The notes beneath the pieces were generated by a model, which saw only the letters and a list, made by a program, of their open reading frames with translations, searched no databases and was not told where the DNA came from. 64,000 nt of DNA, from NCBI RefSeq assembly GCF_002304005.1, contig NZ_MRCQ01000019.1:1-64000 (forward strand), written 5' to 3'. Each line of letters begins with the position of its first letter. The first letter of the stretch is position 1. The stretch is from Flavobacterium sp. ACN6 (GTDB taxonomy: Bacteria; Bacteroidota; Bacteroidia; Flavobacteriales; Flavobacteriaceae). Of this stretch, positions 18,190-26,283 are shown in pieces. A program made the translations under genes and the position numbers.

Positions 18190-19023
18190 TTAATCTTCAT
18201 GCATAACTAATACCGGAATTGGAACTTCTTTTGAAATCTTTTTAGTAAAACTGGAATCAAATAGACTTTCAAAGAAAGATCTTTTGTGTGTAATAGTCGT
18301 TAAGATATCAATGTCTTTGTACAAAATAAAATCTAGAATTGTTTCTTTAACTTCGTCACTAGGCAAAACTAAAAACTCCACATTTTCTTCGGCAAATTCT
18401 CTTTCCCATTCTTTTACGGTTGCATCAGTAACATCAGAATCGGATGTTTTTACATAGAGACTTTTAACTTTTGCATCTGTTTTCTTTGCTATTTTCAGGA
18501 TTTTCTTAAGCTCTTTTTTATCTTTTTCACGATAACGGGTCGTAAAACCAATTGTTTTGATTTTTTTGAATTTAGCTTCAAGAGGAACACATAAAACTGG
18601 AACTTCAACTCCCGAGATAACAGAGTTTGTATTAGACCCCGTAAAGAATTTCGTCCAATCCGATTCGCTGTTTGTTCCCATTATTACAAAATCGATTTGA
18701 TCTTCTTCAACCGCGTTTTTCAGATTGTATAAAAGATCGCCGTCCATTAAACGGTGTTTGATCACAATATCGTCTAATTTACGTTCGGCAGCAATAGTTC
18801 TTAATTTTGGAATTTCATCTTTGAACATTTCAAATTTGGCTAATTCGATTGAACTGTATATAGAAGCATAATTCTCTGGAAAGAACTGGCTGTCGTAAAC
18901 TGGAATTTCAAATGTATGAAGCAAGATTAATTCGGCTTTCACAATTTTAGCAAATTCTAAAGCATGTACAAATGCATTTGTCGATGCATCAGAGAAATCG
19001 GTAGGGAATAATATCTTTTTCAT
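18190..19023 (-). CDS. Universal stress protein, tandem UspA domains
   Basis: A 277-residue cytoplasmic protein with two Usp folds. The first (1-140) starts KKILFPTDFSDAS and has the nucleotide-loop type GTNSESDWTKFFTGSNTNSV. The second (about 145-277) is more degenerate and ends VPIPVLVMHED. Such proteins accumulate on starvation or stress, and some bind ATP. The gene is monocistronic and divergent from mnmE. Confidence 0.9.
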   Translation of the reverse strand: MKKILFPTDFSDASTNAFVHALEFAKIVKAELILLHTFEIPVYDSQFFPENYASIYSSIELAKFEMFKDEIPKLRTIAAERKLDDIVIKHRLMDGDLLYNLKNAVEEDQIDFVIMGTNSESDWTKFFTGSNTNSVISGVEVPVLCVPLEAKFKKIKTIGFTTRYREKDKKELKKILKIAKKTDAKVKSLYVKTSDSDVTDATVKEWEREFAEENVEFLVLPSDEVKETILDFILYKDIDILTTITHKRSFFESLFDSSFTKKISKEVPIPVLVMHED

Positions 19024-19180
19024 TTTATTAGGATTATGGTTTGTCTCTCAAATTTACTCATTCTAAGAGTAAAACAACCTGATAATTATCAGTATTTTAA
19101 CACTTAATGATTTGTTAATACCTATTAATTTTAAGATTTAAGATAGGATTTCAATTCAAAAGAAATTATTCCTTTTTTTA

Positions 19181-19188
19181 TACCTTTG
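19181..19188 (+). promoter_or_regulatory. -7 element TACCTTTG of mnmE
   Basis: An exact TAnnTTTG match ends five bases before the mnmE ATG (19193). Transcription would then begin at or next to the start codon, implying a leaderless or nearly leaderless mRNA. Confidence 0.55.
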
Positions 19189-19192
19189 CAGC

Positions 19193-20593
19193 ATGATAAA
19201 TCAAGATTCTATAGTCGCTTTGGCCACACCATCTGGAGCTGGAGCTATCGCCATAATTCGAATTTCAGGATCCGACGCCATTACGATTGGTAATTCGGTT
19301 TTTAAATCTATCAAAAACAAAGATTTAACCAAACAGAAAACACATACACTTCATTTAGGACATATTGTAGACGGAAGCAAAACGCTTGATGAAGTTTTGG
19401 TTTCGGTATTTAAAGGTCCGAATTCATATACAGGAGAAGATACGATTGAAATTTCGTGCCACGGATCAACTTATATTCAACAGCAGATTATTCAATTATT
19501 ACTTCGAAATGGCTGTAGAATGGCCGATGCAGGTGAATTTACGCTTCGTTCTTTCTTAAACGGAAAACTAGATTTATCGCAGGCAGAAGCCGTTGCCGAT
19601 TTGATTTCGTCTGATAATGAAGCTTCGCACCAAATTGCCATGCAGCAAATGCGAGGCGGATTTAGTAATGAAATTGCCAAACTTCGTGAAGAACTTTTGA
19701 ATTTTGCTTCTTTAATCGAGTTAGAATTAGACTTTGCAGAAGAAGATGTAGAATTTGCAGACAGAACTCAGTTTCATGAATTATTAAACCGAATTGAATT
19801 TGTTTTAAAGCGTTTGATCGATTCATTTGCAGTTGGAAATGTAATTAAAAACGGAATTCCAGTTGCTATTGTCGGTGAGCCCAATGTTGGAAAATCGACT
19901 TTGCTGAATGCTTTATTGAATGAAGAAAGAGCAATTGTTTCGGATATTGCAGGAACAACCCGCGACACAATCGAAGATGAACTAGTAATTGGAGGTATCG
20001 GATTCAGATTTATTGATACTGCAGGAATTCGTGATACAAAAGATGTTGTAGAAAGTATTGGAATAAAGAAAACTTTCGAAAAAATAGAACAGGCACAAGT
20101 GGTAATTTATTTATTTGACGGATTGAAATTTCAAACGTCAAGTTCTGATTTTGTTTCTGAAATTGAACAAATCAAAAATAAATATCCCTTAAAGCCTTTG
20201 CTTATTGTAGTGAATAAAAAAGATGTTTTATCTGCAGATGAAGTTCAAAACATCACCACTAAACTTGAAAATTTAAACGCCAAACTTTTATTAATTTCTG
20301 CGAAAGAAAAAGTAGGTGTAGAGGATTTGAAGAATGAATTATTATCTTTTGTAAATACTGGGGCACTTCGTAATAACGAAACGATTGTAACTAATACAAG
20401 ACATTATGATTCGTTATTAAAAGCTTTGGACGAAATCCAGAAAGTGAAATTTGGTCTAGAAACAGGTCTTTCAAGCGATCTTATGGCGCTGGATATCCGA
20501 GAAGCTTTGTACCAATTTGGACTGATTACAGGTCAGGTCTCAAATGACGAATTGCTTGGGAATATCTTCGCAAATTTCTGCATCGGGAAATAA
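19193..20593 (+). CDS. mnmE: tRNA modification GTPase MnmE
   Basis: MnmE, with MnmG, installs the cmnm5 group on wobble uridine 34 of several tRNAs. The 466-residue protein is full length. It has an N-terminal formyl-THF-binding domain (1-120, starting DSIVALATPSGAGAIAIIRISG), a helical domain with an inserted G domain (GEPNVGKST, GTTRDT, DTAGIRDT, NKKD) and the C-terminal catalytic CIGK. Its last 18 bases are a conserved integration target in other bacteria, and a recombinase gene lies just downstream. The gene itself is intact. Confidence 0.97.
   Translation: MINQDSIVALATPSGAGAIAIIRISGSDAITIGNSVFKSIKNKDLTKQKTHTLHLGHIVDGSKTLDEVLVSVFKGPNSYTGEDTIEISCHGSTYIQQQIIQLLLRNGCRMADAGEFTLRSFLNGKLDLSQAEAVADLISSDNEASHQIAMQQMRGGFSNEIAKLREELLNFASLIELELDFAEEDVEFADRTQFHELLNRIEFVLKRLIDSFAVGNVIKNGIPVAIVGEPNVGKSTLLNALLNEERAIVSDIAGTTRDTIEDELVIGGIGFRFIDTAGIRDTKDVVESIGIKKTFEKIEQAQVVIYLFDGLKFQTSSSDFVSEIEQIKNKYPLKPLLIVVNKKDVLSADEVQNITTKLENLNAKLLLISAKEKVGVEDLKNELLSFVNTGALRNNETIVTNTRHYDSLLKALDEIQKVKFGLETGLSSDLMALDIREALYQFGLITGQVSNDELLGNIFANFCIGK
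20576..20593 (+). other. Candidate attachment site at mnmE 3' end
   Basis: TTCTGCATCGGGAAATAA encodes the invariant FCIGK terminus. It closely matches the trmE/mnmE 3'-end site used by SGI1-type islands. A tyrosine recombinase lies 850 bases downstream in the same orientation. No second copy was noticed in this window, so occupancy is unproven. Confidence 0.4.
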
Positions 20594-20629
20594 AAGGCGC
20601 AAAGAAACGCAAAATAAAAACAAGCAAAA

Positions 20630-20669
20630 GAGCTAAAATGTTGGTAATTAACATTTTAGCTCTTTTTTT
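20630..20669 (+). terminator. Terminator of mnmE
   Basis: A 13-bp perfect stem (20630-20642 with 20650-20662), a 7-base loop and seven T. It lies 37 bases after the mnmE stop. Confidence 0.88.
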
Positions 20670-20713
20670 ATTCAATTGTTTTTTGGAATATTTGATGGTT
20701 GTTTTGCTCAGAT

Positions 20714-20762
20714 TTGTACCCCAGTTGTACCTCGAATTTCGAGGTACAAATATTTGTACCTC
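20714..20762. promoter_or_regulatory. 25-bp palindrome with flanking TTGTACC half-sites
   Basis: Positions 20725-20749 form a perfect dyad (TTGTACCTCGAA, central T at 20737, then its complement). Extra direct half-sites TTGTACC lie at 20714 and 20754. It sits between the mnmE terminator and the HTH/recombinase genes, so it may be a core or accessory recombination site or an operator. Confidence 0.5.
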
Positions 20763-20765
20763 AAA

Positions 20766-20859
20766 GGACAAATTATGACACTCAATGGCACACAGTGGCG
20801 CATAAACGCACCTTGCGGCACGTTAAGGCACAAAAGAACGGACAAAGTAGGACACATAA
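20766..20859 (+). repeat. 10-bp-phased GGMCA repeat array
   Basis: The word GGACA, GGCAC or a close variant starts at 20766, 20776, 20787, 20797, 20807, 20817, 20827, 20840 and 20850. The step is 10 bases except for one 11 and one 13, and the spacer bases differ between units. All copies thus face one side of the helix, as in operator or arm-site arrays. It ends 20 bases before the HTH gene start. Confidence 0.6.
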
Positions 20860-20879
20860 CTTAAAAATGTAAGAAAATT

Positions 20880-21449
20880 ATGAGTTCAAACATTCGGATT
20901 AACAAAATCTGCGAATTTTGCGGTAATGAATTTATCGCGCAGACAATTAAAACACGCTTCTGCTCCCATAAATGCGGGAGTAAGAGCTACAAGGTTAGAA
21001 AAAGACAGGTAACTAATGATGTTCCGGAAGAGACATCTGAAGGCATGAGAAGCTATGATTTGGAGGTGCTGAAAAAGCAGGATTTTTTTACCATCGTACA
21101 GTGCAGCCAGATTTTTGGAATCAGCAGAAGGACAATATTCAGAATGATTGCCAGAAATGATTTAGATATTGTAAAACTTGGAAGAAGAACCCTGATATCT
21201 AAACACAGCATAAGCAATTTATTTACTGTTCAGAAACCTGAGGCTGAAGGTAGTGACAACAATACAATTGATTTTGATATGGATGACTGCTATACCATTA
21301 CCCAGGCACAGGTAGCTTATAACATTAGCCAGAGCGGCTTGTATTTTATTATGAAAAAGTATGATATAAAAAAAATTACTTCAGGTAAATATACATACGT
21401 GCAGAAAAAGGATTTAGATGTTTATTTAAAAGGTATTGATCATGAGTAA
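20880..21449 (+). CDS. Zinc-finger / double-HTH DNA-binding protein (excisionase-like)
   Basis: A 189-residue protein with three parts. The N-terminal metal site is C11-x2-C14 and C28-x3-C32, followed by a basic stretch. A MerR/excisionase-like helix-turn-helix follows (about 68-110, TIVQCSQIFGISRRTIFRMIARNDLDIVKLG). A second, weaker one occupies about 140-185 (YTITQAQVAYNISQSGLYFIMKK). In Bacteroidota such genes precede tyrosine recombinases and may act as directionality factors or repressors. Here the recombinase start overlaps its stop by eight bases (ATGAGTAA), suggesting translational coupling. The phased repeat array just upstream is a plausible binding region. Confidence 0.7.
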   Translation: MSSNIRINKICEFCGNEFIAQTIKTRFCSHKCGSKSYKVRKRQVTNDVPEETSEGMRSYDLEVLKKQDFFTIVQCSQIFGISRRTIFRMIARNDLDIVKLGRRTLISKHSISNLFTVQKPEAEGSDNNTIDFDMDDCYTITQAQVAYNISQSGLYFIMKKYDIKKITSGKYTYVQKKDLDVYLKGIDHE

Positions 21450-22584
21450 AAGTATTATCACACTAAGAAAGAAAGTTATTTCTGGAGGAAGGTTATCTCT
21501 TTATCTAGATTATTACCCTCCTTTTTGGGATTCAAAAACCAACAGTTTCTCAAGACGCGAATTTTTGAAACTCTATCTTTACCAGAAGCCTGCCGATCAG
21601 TATGAGAAAATGAGTAATACCGAAAACCTTCATACTGCTGAACTCATTCGGGCAAGAAAGCAGAATGAAATTAATAAAAGTGAAATTTATTCCTCATTTG
21701 AAAAAGAACAGCTTCAGATACAATCAGTAGGAAAAGAATCTTTTCTTCAATATTATAAAAATTTAGGAAATAAGAAGGTAGGTAACAATTTATCAATCTG
21801 GGCCAGTGCTATTATTCATTTTGAAGCTTTTTTAAAAGGGAGGGACCTGCTATTTAAGGACGTGACTGTTACTTTAATTGAAGATTACAGGGATTATCTT
21901 TTAAAAGCTAAAAGTTTAAGAAAGAATAAAAAACAGTTGTCTCGAAATACGGCTCTTTCTTACTATAATAAAATAAAAACAACCCTGAAAGCAGCCTACA
22001 AAGAAGATAAACTGAAAACGGATGTAAATGCAAAGATAGGATCGATAAAGGAAATGGAATCCCAAAGAAATTTCATGACCCTTGAAGAAACCCGCAGGCT
22101 TTTTGCAACGCCCTGTCCTAATTTGATTGTCCGTAAGATTTCTATGTTTTCTGTTCTTACGGGGGTTAGGTACTCGGATATTTCCAAGCTGATCTGGTCC
22201 GAACTGCATCACATTGAAAATGATGGGCATTACATTATTTTCAGGCAGAAAAAAACGGAAGGTACAGCTTCAATACCAATTTCTGATGAAGCTTTTGAAC
22301 TGCTGGGAAAGAGAAAAGGGGAAAATGAAAAGGTATTTAAAGATTTAAATAAATGGGATGTTGACCGTACGCTTCCTGTGTGGGTAGCATTATCGGGCAT
22401 AAATAAACATATTACCTTTCACTGTTTCAGACATACGTATGCAACTTTACAGCTTACAGCAGGAACTGATATTTTTACTATTTCCAAAATGCTCGGACAC
22501 AAGAGTGTAAAAACTACTCAGATCTATGCAAAAGTGATTGACCAGAAGAAAAGGGATGCTGCTAACAGAATTTCTTTGGAGTAA
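21442..22584 (+). CDS. Tyrosine recombinase / integrase
   Basis: A 380-residue site-specific recombinase. The start is ATG 21442, overlapping the previous stop. An N-terminal arm-binding segment (1-85) is followed by a SAM-like core-binding domain (about 95-180, SFLQYYKNLGN to LIEDYRDYLL). The catalytic domain carries Arg in VLTGVRYSD, HxxR in HCFRHTYAT, the LGHKSVKTTQIYAK block and the nucleophilic Tyr in QIYAKV. Length and layout match Bacteroidota integrases of mobile elements. It lies just downstream of mnmE, a classic integration site, so it probably integrated there; the other end of the element is not identified. Confidence 0.92.
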   Translation: MSKSIITLRKKVISGGRLSLYLDYYPPFWDSKTNSFSRREFLKLYLYQKPADQYEKMSNTENLHTAELIRARKQNEINKSEIYSSFEKEQLQIQSVGKESFLQYYKNLGNKKVGNNLSIWASAIIHFEAFLKGRDLLFKDVTVTLIEDYRDYLLKAKSLRKNKKQLSRNTALSYYNKIKTTLKAAYKEDKLKTDVNAKIGSIKEMESQRNFMTLEETRRLFATPCPNLIVRKISMFSVLTGVRYSDISKLIWSELHHIENDGHYIIFRQKKTEGTASIPISDEAFELLGKRKGENEKVFKDLNKWDVDRTLPVWVALSGINKHITFHCFRHTYATLQLTAGTDIFTISKMLGHKSVKTTQIYAKVIDQKKRDAANRISLE

Positions 22585-22597
22585 ATTTTGGTTTAAT

Positions 22598-22647
22598 ATA
22601 CAGATTCAAAAAACACCTTGTTTTAATAATGAGGTGTTTATCTGTAT
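22598..22647 (+). terminator. Stem-loop after the recombinase
   Basis: AAACACCT (22611-22618) pairs with AGGTGTTT (22632-22639). Outer arms ATACAGAT (22598-22605) and ATCTGTAT (22640-22647) extend it across a 5-base bulge. The U-tract is weak. Confidence 0.55.
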
Positions 22648-22689
22648 TTGATTATAATGTGAAAAAATAAAAGTTTTATGTTCTTTATA

Positions 22690-22811
22690 GTGACCTCAAC
22701 GGGACAAATTACAACATCTTTTTTGGATGATTTGAAGAAATTGGCTTACTACATGTAATGTCTGTCTTTCATTGGCTTTGTAAATTTGGTTTAGATGTCC
22801 TGTTGGGGATT
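22690..22811 (+). repeat. 122-bp dispersed repeat, copy A
   Basis: Same length as and clearly homologous to copy B at 34819-34940, in the same orientation, 12.1 kb apart. It begins GTGACC. An open stretch follows, of the form VTSTGQIT...LKKLAYYM and a stop, then TGTCTTTC and a highly conserved TTAGATGTCCTGTTGGGGAT end. Differences between copies in the open stretch fall mostly at third codon positions. A partial echo (TGTCTTTCATTGGCT) recurs at 22918. The rest of the 22585-23256 gap holds no gene. Confidence 0.75.
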
Positions 22812-23234
22812 GGTGTAAAAAAATATAAAAACTCAATTTGTTTGCGGTATTAATCTGGGAGACAATTCTACAATTATTATGAAGTATTTGAAAATATTGT
22901 TATACTTAAGGGAGAATTGTCTTTCATTGGCTCTATGAATTACTGTCTGGGATTTTAAAATAAATTTATTTGATTTTCGAAATCTTTTTGAACAAAATGA
23001 TTATTTATTTGGTTAAATAAGTCTTCCTCAAATTTTGTAGTAAAAATTTCATAATTAAATAGCAAAAAATTTTCCACATTCGTCTAAGCTTTTTGGGAGA
23101 GAAAAAGTATGAAGTCCATACTTATTGATTGTTGTTTGACCGAAGTTAAAAATTGGTTTATTTCTATAATGTTGATCAATATTTTTTGTTGAAAGGAAAC
23201 AATAAGTTTCTCCCAAATAAAAACAAAATTAGTG

Positions 23235-23242
23235 TATTTTTG
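23235..23242 (+). promoter_or_regulatory. -7 element TATTTTTG
   Basis: An exact TAnnTTTG match 23 bases before the TTG start at 23266, so the transcript leader would be short. Confidence 0.4.
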
Positions 23243-23265
23243 CATTTACAAACAAATTGGCAATC

Positions 23266-23646
23266 TTGAAAAAGTATATTATCATAGTACTTTGTGGTCT
23301 AATTTTTCTTCCCTCTTTGGGAAGCATGTTTGTATATGCTTCATTTAAACTAAATCAGCAGGAAATTGCCAAAACAATCTGTGTACAGCGCAAACAGATT
23401 TTTAACTCTTGTAATGGTCGATGTGAACTGCAAAAAAGTCTTAAAAAATATTCTGATAACGAAAAACAAATGCAGGACATTCTTAAAGAAAAAGTAGAGA
23501 TTGTCTATATCTGCAACTCTGAAGTAAACTTTACTTTTTTAACTCCAGTAGGATATCACAAAAATGTTTTTGCTTTTTTAAGCAGCAAACCAATTGGAAT
23601 TTCCTCTGCTACTTTTCGCCCGCCCGCCACTATTTTATACATCTAA
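23266..23646 (+). CDS. Small CNGxC membrane-anchored protein (copy 1)
   Basis: I do not know a named family. About 126 residues with an N-terminal hydrophobic anchor (4-26), then IAKTICVQRKQIFNSCNGRCELQKSL, whose three Cys (C39, C49, C53 by this start) could bind a metal. There is no ATG; TTG at 23266 fits the nearby promoter, and TTG 23257 is an alternative. A paralogue with the same IAK...C...CNGxC...L pattern lies at 24617, on the other side of a SCO gene. That placement suggests a role in copper handling or cytochrome maturation in the periplasm. This is inference. Confidence 0.65.
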   Translation: MKKYIIIVLCGLIFLPSLGSMFVYASFKLNQQEIAKTICVQRKQIFNSCNGRCELQKSLKKYSDNEKQMQDILKEKVEIVYICNSEVNFTFLTPVGYHKNVFAFLSSKPIGISSATFRPPATILYI

Positions 23647-23991
23647 ATTTCTTTTCAAATTCATTAAGAAAAATTTGTCATTGCCTTTTGCAACTTGACA
23701 ATACCGCTATTGCTATGAACTAAGTTGATTTTTCTGTATTCATTTATTCTTAATAAGATAAAAGATTAACATAGAAAATTTAAAAGTTTTGGTCAGTTGG
23801 CTTTATGAAGTCATATCCTCATCAATCTACAATAACAACTTTATTTAGCGTTGTTTGTTATAGGCTTTGTAATATCCTTATTCGAAAAACCGAATGGACT
23901 TTATTGATGAATCTTCATTGAAATTATACATGCAAACAAGTCAGCAGTTTATAACATAATCTGCTTGATTAAATATTTAAATAATAAAAAA
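23647..23991. other. Gap without recognised genes
   Basis: AT-rich sequence between the first CNGxC gene and the SCO gene. Only short echoes (TTGGCTTTATGAA near 23798) of the repeat at 22.7-22.9 kb are visible. The ORFs seen are too short or lack features. Confidence 0.5.
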
Positions 23992-24606
23992 ATGAAAAAA
24001 ATAGCTTTGATTCTTTTGCATTCTCTATTTGTAATATCGTGTGAGAAAGCTCAGGAGAAACTTCCAATATTAGGAAATCCAATAGTAAAAGGAAATGAAA
24101 CGCAGTATCCGCGTATCAAAAACTTTTCGTTTACGAATCAGGATAGTCTGAAAATTACCAATAATACTTTTGACGACAAGATTTATATAGCCGATTTTAT
24201 TTTTCTTTCCTGCCCTTCAATCTGCCCGAAAATGAACACACAACTTAAAAAAGTGTATGATGTTTACAAAACTAATAACGAGGTATTGTTTCTCTCGCAT
24301 ACCATTGATCCTGATCACGACACAATACCGCGCCTTAAAGCTTATACGGTGGATCACGACATAAAAAAGAATTGGCATTTTGTTACGGGAAACAGAGACA
24401 GTATCTATAAAATTGCAACCGAAAGCTATTTTGCAACGGCATATCCGGATAAAAATGAGCCGGGAGGTTTTGTGCACAGCGGCGGATTTCTGCTTATAGA
24501 TAAAGACAGGCACGTTCGGGGGGTTTATGATGGCACAAATCCAAAGGAAACAACAAGACTAATTGCTGATTTGAAAACTCTTTTAGAAGAAAGTGAGGCC
24601 AAATAA
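23992..24606 (+). CDS. SCO1/SenC-family lipoprotein
   Basis: SCO proteins deliver copper to, or act as thiol reductants on, Cu centres of respiratory enzymes. The start at 23992 (MKKIALIL) gives a lipoprotein signal with Cys17 (FVISC). The 204-residue thioredoxin-like fold carries the copper ligands C74-P-S-I-C78 and H162 (FVHSGGF), so the metal site is complete. It is flanked by two CNGxC proteins and lies upstream of an AraC regulator, a YHS lipoprotein and bd-like cytochromes, so it may serve a nearby metalloenzyme. No CuA oxidase gene is in the window. Confidence 0.92.
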   Translation: MKKIALILLHSLFVISCEKAQEKLPILGNPIVKGNETQYPRIKNFSFTNQDSLKITNNTFDDKIYIADFIFLSCPSICPKMNTQLKKVYDVYKTNNEVLFLSHTIDPDHDTIPRLKAYTVDHDIKKNWHFVTGNRDSIYKIATESYFATAYPDKNEPGGFVHSGGFLLIDKDRHVRGVYDGTNPKETTRLIADLKTLLEESEAK

Positions 24607-24616
24607 CAGTTTACTG

Positions 24617-24988
24617 ATGAAAAAATACATCACTTTATTTATTCTTATGCTGCTCGCTTTTCAAAATGCAGGCAGTACTTGGATTATTGGTGATTTTTAC
24701 ATCAATCAGGATTATATTGCCAAAAATGTCTGCATCAACAGATTTGATACAATCCCCATTTGCAACGGAAAATGCTATCTCGAATATAAATTAAAAGCAA
24801 ATGACAAACAGGAGCAGAAATTTCCAACGGTAACCTATAAAGAAGTACAGCTGTTTTTGCAGCATCCAGATCAGTTTTTATTCAAGGCGGTGCGTTTTGT
24901 CTTCAAAAAAAAGTTTCCGGCGCTGCACGCTGAAAGTCATAAGTCCAGTTATATTTTTTCGATTTACCATCCTCCCAGATGCGGTTAA
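24617..24988 (+). CDS. Small CNGxC membrane-anchored protein (copy 2)
   Basis: A 123-residue paralogue of the protein at 23266. It has a hydrophobic N-terminal segment (2-24), the block YIAKNVCINRFDTIPICNGKCYLEYKL with three Cys, then a hydrophilic tail and a terminal PPRCG. The start ATG 24617 lies 10 bases after the SCO stop, so the two are co-transcribed. The function is unknown; a metal- or heme-related periplasmic role is inferred from the Cys pattern and the SCO neighbour. Confidence 0.75.
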   Translation: MKKYITLFILMLLAFQNAGSTWIIGDFYINQDYIAKNVCINRFDTIPICNGKCYLEYKLKANDKQEQKFPTVTYKEVQLFLQHPDQFLFKAVRFVFKKKFPALHAESHKSSYIFSIYHPPRCG

Positions 24989-25024
24989 TACTCTCGTTTT
25001 AGTATTAATCATAAAATAAAAAAA

Positions 25025-25891
25025 ATGCAAATATCAGAAATACCAGACCGCAGCCTGAGTCTATTCGCAGGTGATGAGAGTCATTTCTGGATGGATAAAA
25101 CGGCTAACCTGCTGCAGCGTTTTCCTTTTTTGGAATATCCTCACAGGCAGGATTTCTTCATGCTTCTCTTTATTGATGATGCAGAAGGGGAAATTAGTAT
25201 TGACAATCAGAAAATCCGTCTCGATAGTGCCAAGGTCATCGTTATAAAGCCCCGCTGCATTAGTTCTATAGACATTAACAGAAAGGCCAAAGGAAAAATT
25301 ATCTGTTTCACAGAAGATTTTTTCTCCCTGCGTTACAACAATAACATTTTAGACCAGTTTTCATTTCTTGATGATACCTCTAAGTTATTTGTCAGGCTTA
25401 GTGAAGAGGAAGCAGACAAGTGGGAATATCTGCTTGAAATATTTTTCAAAGAGTTTAATCTGCATCGCAGAGAATCTGCAAAAGTACTTCGATCCTATCT
25501 CAATATCCTGCTTTTCGATTTGGAACGGCTTTATGATCCCTCGGGTTTTGTGGTAAACAATTCACCTAAACAGCAGAAAATAAAAGAATTTGAGAAACTC
25601 ATCGATAAAGATTTTAAAATTAAAAAAATGCCTGCCGCTTATGCGGACCTGCTTAATGTAACTCCGAATTATCTCAACAAGATATGCAAGGAAGTAACCA
25701 ATTATACAGCAGGTGATTTGATACGAAAACGTATCGTAATAGAAGCGCAGCGGCTTATTCATTTTACCAATTATTCTATAAATGAAATTGCTGATCAGCT
25801 CGGTTTTGAAAATGCGTCCTATTTTGTTACTTTTTTTAAAAGACAGACAAACAAGACACCCGAGCAGTTCCGCAGATTATCAAACCAGTAA
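25025..25891 (+). CDS. AraC-family transcriptional regulator
   Basis: A 288-residue regulator. Its N-terminal cupin-like sensing domain (about 1-150) starts unusually with an acidic, aromatic stretch. The C-terminal double HTH (about 190-285) has LLNVTPNYLNKICKEVTNYT and the second-helix signature SINEIADQLGFENASYFVTFFKRQTNKTPEQFR. It lies between the SCO/CNGxC genes and the YHS and cytochrome genes in the same orientation, so it probably regulates this respiratory cluster. The effector is unknown. Confidence 0.9.
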   Translation: MQISEIPDRSLSLFAGDESHFWMDKTANLLQRFPFLEYPHRQDFFMLLFIDDAEGEISIDNQKIRLDSAKVIVIKPRCISSIDINRKAKGKIICFTEDFFSLRYNNNILDQFSFLDDTSKLFVRLSEEEADKWEYLLEIFFKEFNLHRRESAKVLRSYLNILLFDLERLYDPSGFVVNNSPKQQKIKEFEKLIDKDFKIKKMPAAYADLLNVTPNYLNKICKEVTNYTAGDLIRKRIVIEAQRLIHFTNYSINEIADQLGFENASYFVTFFKRQTNKTPEQFRRLSNQ

Positions 25892-25916
25892 AAAATAATA
25901 AAATTTTAATACTATT

Positions 25917-26225
25917 ATGAAAAAAATCCTTCTAATTGCCACTATTACTGCTGTGTTAAGCTGTAATACAAAAGAGGAAAAAGTACATCCTCATGATCAT
26001 CCTCATACTATGGAATCTGAAACAATGTATAAAGATCCTAAAAACCCGCTCAATAAATTAACCTATGCCAGCAACATAGACTTTAGCTGTAATATGGATG
26101 TCAGCAAGTATGGCGTTAGTGATACTGTTACTTATAAAGGGAAATTATACGGTTTTTGTTCAACGGTATGTAAAGATGACTTTATAAAAAAACCAGATGA
26201 ATATCTGGCAAAAAATCAGAAGTAA
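25917..26225 (+). CDS. YHS-domain lipoprotein
   Basis: A 102-residue lipoprotein (Cys16 after AVLS) with a His-rich linker (HPHDHPHTM). The YHS domain reads FSCNMDVSKYGVSDTVTYKG then GFCSTVCKDDF. YHS domains bind metal, often copper or iron, through these Cys. It lies 25 bases after the AraC gene. With the SCO and CNGxC proteins it makes a set of four small metal-binding envelope proteins, suggesting a metallochaperone role for the downstream cytochromes. Confidence 0.85.
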   Translation: MKKILLIATITAVLSCNTKEEKVHPHDHPHTMESETMYKDPKNPLNKLTYASNIDFSCNMDVSKYGVSDTVTYKGKLYGFCSTVCKDDFIKKPDEYLAKNQK

Positions 26226-26249
26226 TTTTCCTTGAGAATTGCACAAAAA

Positions 26250-26283
26250 AGAAGGCTGAGAAATTATTTTTTTTCAGCCTTCT
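26250..26283. terminator. Terminator-like hairpin
   Basis: AGAAGGCTGA (26250-26259) pairs with TCAGCCTTCT (26274-26283), with A- and T-rich flanks. It lies 24 bases after the YHS stop. The T-tract is better on the minus strand. Beyond it, up to 26666, the gap shows no other feature. Confidence 0.6.

Noticed and set aside
22690..22811. Copy A and copy B repeats as attL/attR of the recombinase
   Set aside because: They differ at many positions in a codon-like pattern, whereas attachment sites should be identical in the core. Kept only as boundary-like repeats.
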